The translations under genes and the position numbers were made by a program. A stretch of DNA of 64,000 nucleotides from contig NZ_QVQV01000008.1 in the NCBI RefSeq assembly GCF_003429005.1, positions 186,001 to 250,000 of the forward strand, read 5' to 3'. Under the pieces are notes generated by a model, which was not told the origin of the DNA, did no database searches, and worked only from the letters and a program-made list of their open reading frames with translations. The stretch is from Paraburkholderia sp. DHOC27 (GTDB taxonomy: Bacteria; Pseudomonadota; Gammaproteobacteria; Burkholderiales; Burkholderiaceae). Every line of letters starts with the position of its first letter. Within the stretch, counting starts at the first letter, position 1. Positions 60,769-64,000 of the stretch are shown here, piece by piece.

Positions 60769-61803
60769 CCACTCCGTAAGCGCCGTGCGTTGCATCTCCA
60801 GGGCGCGCACGCGCATGTCCTGCGGGCTGATGTCGAAGGCACGCCGGAACGCACGGGTGAAATCGGAGGCGCTCTTGAAACCGAGGCCGTAGGCGATCTC
60901 CGTCACCTTCAGTTGCGGGAAACGCACCAGCTCGTCGGCGGCCTCACGCAGGCGTCGATGACGGATGTAGGCGCCGAGACCTCCCTCGTGTTCGAACCAG
61001 CGATAGATCGTCGCGCGCTTCAGTTGCAACGCGTCGACGACAAGACTCGGTGTGAGTTCGGCCTGGTGCAGATTGGCATCCACGAAACGGCGCACCCTCT
61101 CCAGCACCGCCGCCTGCAACGCCGCGCGGCCCGCGCCCGTCAGGCTGCTGTCCTGACGGAAGGCGGCGAGCAGCAACTGTGCGGCGAGCCGGAAGGCCTC
61201 GTCCGCTTTCTGCGCGCCGAGCGTCGGCACGCGCTGGCGCGTCGCAACGGCGTGTTCGAGCGCTACCTGCGCGAGCGGCGTGTCGAATGGAATGATGCGG
61301 CCGTGCAGCGATTCGCTGTCCGGTAGCCCTGCCTCGACGACCGGTCTCGGCACGAACAGGGTCAGCACGCGACAAGCCGGCCGTTCGACCCGGAACGGCT
61401 GGTTCAGATCGAACGCCACGATGCCCTGCACCGAGCCGGGCGCGCTGCGCTTCTTGCTCATGCCCGTGACCTCGCCGGTTTCCCCCTCCAGATAAAGGTG
61501 AAACGCGAAATCGCGGCGTGCGTCGGTGGAGACGCGCGCCACCGGACGCTCCAGTACCATTGCATCGGTACGCACGTCGGTAAATATGCTGTCGCCCGCC
61601 GCGAACAGTTCGATGCTCGCGCCGAAGCCATCGCTCAGTTGCGCCCTGGTGGGCGGCACATCCACGGCATGACCGACACGTCTGCGCCACGCCAGCACCT
61701 GCTGATCCGTCGCGAGCGTGCGCGTGCTGAAACTGCTCGTGCGCAACGAGGCGGGCAGGTTCACTTCAGACGGCGGTGGGTCGGTTGGCGGGCGCCGGGT
61801 CAT
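60682..61803 (-). CDS. AraC-family regulator (AraC_binding_2 type)
   Basis: A 373-residue regulator. An N-terminal AraC_binding_2-like domain is followed by a C-terminal double helix-turn-helix (LVVDALQLKRATIYRWFEHEGG and VTEIAYGLGFKSASDFTRAFRR). Its 3' end runs 87 bases into the end of the convergent MFS gene, so both coding ends share DNA. The last 25 or so residues (GGYGAVTGARQP) are past the conserved domain and may be a non-conserved tail. Regulation of the MFS gene is plausible by neighbourhood. Confidence 0.9.
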   Translation of the reverse strand: MTRRPPTDPPPSEVNLPASLRTSSFSTRTLATDQQVLAWRRRVGHAVDVPPTRAQLSDGFGASIELFAAGDSIFTDVRTDAMVLERPVARVSTDARRDFAFHLYLEGETGEVTGMSKKRSAPGSVQGIVAFDLNQPFRVERPACRVLTLFVPRPVVEAGLPDSESLHGRIIPFDTPLAQVALEHAVATRQRVPTLGAQKADEAFRLAAQLLLAAFRQDSSLTGAGRAALQAAVLERVRRFVDANLHQAELTPSLVVDALQLKRATIYRWFEHEGGLGAYIRHRRLREAADELVRFPQLKVTEIAYGLGFKSASDFTRAFRRAFDISPQDMRVRALEMQRTALTEWSTVGGPGGYGAVTGARQPFGEQVKRAER

Positions 61804-62081
61804 AAGTCCAGGGAATCACTCATCTGCAACGGTACGTGTCATCGCGATGACGCCACGACAAAAAGATTGGAGGGCAAAGCCGGCCAAACTGAGACGGATG
61901 GTAAAGCCTTTTTGCGAACTAGCAATATCCTTCATTAAAAGAAGACCCCCAAAACCGGGTTTCGCGTTGAACTGAGAGATTCCAGATTTACGGCACCTTA
62001 TGTCACTGCGATTCATCCGGTGTGGCCTCGCCACATGAGAGGGTCCATCGCAGGTTGACGAGGAATGTTCCGAGGGCCGAA

Positions 62082-62366
62082 ATGAACGCGGTAGAAAAAC
62101 AAACAGCAAACGAGACCAGTAGCTTGCGCTCGGCGAATCTCGCTGATATCGAGCTAGACCATCTTGAACGCATGGTTCAGTACGTCACCGCGAGTGACGG
62201 ACTCCAGCATAAAAGCCAGTTGGACTATGAGTATTGGGAGCGGCGTCTGCGCGCATTGGCGCAAACGCACGACCTGGTCGTCAGCCAGCGGCGCCGCGTG
62301 CTGTCGTTGCTAGACCGGCTTGAGAGAGAAGCACTGTTCAGGTCGCGCGGGCGCTCGGTAGCCTGA
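62082..62366 (+). CDS. Hypothetical helical protein (94 aa)
   Basis: The ATG at 62082 follows CGAGGGCCGAA. The 94-residue product is charged and mostly helical (LDHLERMVQYVTASD, YWERRLRALAQTHDLV), with a basic C-terminus, no signal and no membrane segment. A coiled-coil or regulatory role is possible. I do not recognise the family. A terminator follows. Confidence 0.7.
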   Translation: MNAVEKQTANETSSLRSANLADIELDHLERMVQYVTASDGLQHKSQLDYEYWERRLRALAQTHDLVVSQRRRVLSLLDRLEREALFRSRGRSVA

Positions 62367-62404
62367 AGCGTTTGAGCAGGCTTACATAATAAAAAGCAGC
62401 AGCA

Positions 62405-62438
62405 AAAACGGCGCGCTTCGTGAGATGCGCGCCGTTTT
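62405..62438. terminator. Bidirectional terminator between the small gene and the porin
   Basis: AAAACGGCGCGC (62405-62416) and GCGCGCCGTTTT (62427-62438) form a perfect 12-bp stem with A and T flanks. It can terminate transcription from either side in this convergent gap. Confidence 0.85.
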
Positions 62439-62517
62439 CGTTTTCAGGCCTGTTTTCTATTGGATTCAGGCGGAAGCCCGTCGACCGCATGGGCTTCCTG
62501 ATCCGGCCATCCATTCA

Positions 62518-63615
62518 TCAGAAGATGTTGCGCATGCCGACTGCAACGCCGGTCTGGTTGTTGCGGCCCGGAAAGTCTGCCAGCGCTGCGCCCGTGCCAC
62601 GGATGAAGTCAACCGTGCCGTACACCTCGGTACGCTTGGACAGCGAGTACTCCGCCAGCGCCACCGCTGAATAGCGGGTGCCGCGGCTGATCGACGTGTC
62701 GTTGGCATCCAGCGCGTTGCGCGAGTGATCGTAGTAGCCCGCGGCGGTCAGCAGCAGCGGCGGCGTGACCTGCCAGGTGCTGCCCACGTAGAAGCCATCG
62801 TCAATGCGGTTCTTGCCCGTGACCGGCGTGGACCAGCTCGCCGCCGGCGAGTTGGCGGCCGCCATGAACAGATCGACCATGCCGGTGTTGTCCTGCGCAT
62901 GCAGCCAGCCCGCGAAGGCCTTGACCGTGCTGAACGAGTAGACCGCGCTGACGTTGACCAGCTTGAACTTGTTGTTCTCCGCGTCGCTGTTCTGCTGATA
63001 GCCGGCGTCGAACGACAGGCCCGCGTACACGTACGACGCGGTAAAGCCATACATATTGTTGGCGCCCGTGCTGCCCGCCACGTTACCGAAGGCGTACATG
63101 CCTTCGACGTTCAGACCGCCGAACTGGCCGTTGTACTTGACCGAGTTGTTCTCACGCAGGCCGTAGCCGAGTGCGCCGGGCAGCCAGCCGTCCTGGTCGA
63201 AGTTGCCCACCGTCAGCGGGTCATAAACATCGCCGAGCTGATCGAACAGCGGCGTATTCTGGCGGCCCAACGTGACGGCGCCATATTGATTGCTCGACAA
63301 CCCGACATAAGCCATCCGGTTAAAGAGCGTATTCGAACTTGCCAACGCGCCATTCCAGGCATTAAAACCATTTTCCAGCCGGAATACTGCCGACAGACCA
63401 CCACCCAGATCCTCATTCCCCTTAAAACCAAAACGACTGCCGGTAATCGGGCCAATGCCCATTGAAACCTGGTTATCGTTGTTGGCATTCGCATTGGTGA
63501 GGTAGCGGATGCTCGTGTCGACGATGCCGTACAACGTCACCGAAGATTGCGCGAAAGCAGATTGAGCCGCGAGAGCCAGCAGCGCCCCGCCGATCACCAT
63601 AGACGTCTTTTTCAC
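62518..63615 (-). CDS. Outer-membrane porin (OmpC/Gram-negative porin family)
   Basis: A 365-residue trimeric general porin of beta-proteobacterial type. It has a signal peptide ending SAFAQ, SSVTLYGIVDTSIRY as first strand, GSRFGFKGNEDLGGGLSAVF, and a C-terminal GVAVGMRNIF ending in the Phe needed for outer-membrane insertion. The start codon appears to be GTG at 63615 (GTGAAAAAG), preceded by GGGGAAATACCG. The next in-frame ATG is five codons later. It allows diffusion of small solutes. No regulator is adjacent. Confidence 0.95.
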   Translation of the reverse strand: MKKTSMVIGGALLALAAQSAFAQSSVTLYGIVDTSIRYLTNANANNDNQVSMGIGPITGSRFGFKGNEDLGGGLSAVFRLENGFNAWNGALASSNTLFNRMAYVGLSSNQYGAVTLGRQNTPLFDQLGDVYDPLTVGNFDQDGWLPGALGYGLRENNSVKYNGQFGGLNVEGMYAFGNVAGSTGANNMYGFTASYVYAGLSFDAGYQQNSDAENNKFKLVNVSAVYSFSTVKAFAGWLHAQDNTGMVDLFMAAANSPAASWSTPVTGKNRIDDGFYVGSTWQVTPPLLLTAAGYYDHSRNALDANDTSISRGTRYSAVALAEYSLSKRTEVYGTVDFIRGTGAALADFPGRNNQTGVAVGMRNIF

Positions 63616-64000
63616 CGGTATTTCCCCTTATGCGTATCTGGATGGAGTCGCTGTCCGTGCCGGCCTTGAGCCGTGGTTCACGCGCAAAACCCTTTGTGCG
63701 GTTGGATGATATTTCTACGACAATAATTTGAAAGTTATTTCATTTAAATGTCGTTGGATTACAACAGGGGTTGTGATAGCAGCCAACCGCGTGAAGCCCG
63801 CCGGATGGCCTTCAATCGGCTTTGCGCCGAAGTTGACGATCGTTCGGTATTTCCCCTGATTGGTGCATGGGGAGCTGGCGTGCTTGGGAGGGGGAGCGGG
63901 GTTTGTTGCTCGGCAATAGAGTTCTGGAAGCTGCACAAAATGCCCGGAGAAAGCGGTCGGGGCGCGTCCGGAAAGCGCCGGCCCGATGCGACATATCACG
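63616..64000. other. Porin upstream region, no supported gene
   Basis: This 385-base stretch has an AT-rich part near 63700-63770 with a 10-bp palindrome CATTTAAATG (63741-63750), a likely porin promoter or regulator region. The remainder to the window end holds no gene I can support. Confidence 0.45.

Noticed and set aside
63715..63999. 94-codon minus-strand frame at the window end
   Set aside because: No ribosome site, no domain and unusual composition; not reported as a gene.

Overview
The window reads as chromosome or megaplasmid sequence of a high-GC beta-proteobacterium of the Burkholderia/Paraburkholderia group. This rests on GC-rich coding with strong third-position bias, an OmpC-type 365-residue porin, a NodT-type RND efflux operon, dense LysR/AraC regulation, and an inverted-repeat element of the kind common between genes in that group. 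This placement is an inference from gene content. No rRNA, tRNA, CRISPR array, complete insertion sequence or prophage was seen.

Layout. (1) 1-9866 is a carbohydrate or sugar-acid catabolic island. A leftward operon encodes a GPI-type cupin, a shikimate-dehydrogenase-like reductase, an SDR oxidoreductase and an MBL-fold hydrolase cut by the window edge. A rightward operon encodes a FAD-linked 2-hydroxyacid dehydrogenase and an RbsBAC-type ABC importer, followed by an RpiR/SIS regulator and YjbQ. The divergent promoter between the operons carries paired operator-like repeats. (2) 9905-19174 holds ordinary chromosomal genes: an acyl-CoA dehydrogenase, two small proteins, a LysR gene divergent from an EthD/hydrolase/dehydrogenase operon, an unusual HTH + receiver-like + GAF protein, a 680-bp gap with a strong terminator that may end a small RNA, and an RlpA-type lipoprotein. 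(3) 19669-25487 is an RND tripartite efflux operon with overlapping genes. (4) 25488-27247 holds an inverted-repeat element and a small accessory island (zinc ribbon protein, a possibly frameshifted gene, a secreted protein). (5) 27258-50733 is a type VI secretion locus in two divergent operons. Leftward: tssB, tssC, vgrG, a payload module, an unrecognised membrane protein, then tssM, tssA, tssF, tssG, tssJ. Rightward: tssK, tssL, an OmpA-domain protein, hcp, tssE. (6) 50754-63615 holds an AraC regulator, a TPR/winged-helix protein with a beta-propeller protein, a two-partner secretion pair (TpsA/TpsB), a LysE exporter, an MHS-type MFS transporter, another AraC regulator and the porin.

The T6SS locus is the most interesting part. 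It has all membrane, baseplate and sheath genes but no ClpV, no PAAR protein and no Fha/kinase genes in the window. Its TssM keeps the outline of the N-terminal GTPase domain but has no P-loop. The separate OmpA-domain protein carries segments that look like that same TssM domain and the region after TssM's third membrane helix, ahead of its OmpA domain. The payload is a modular predicted peptidoglycan hydrolase (phage-type N-terminal domain, LysM, M15 peptidase) flanked by two secreted proteins that are candidate immunity factors. The catabolic island at 1-9866 is the second candidate for undescribed biology: its enzyme set matches no pathway I can name.
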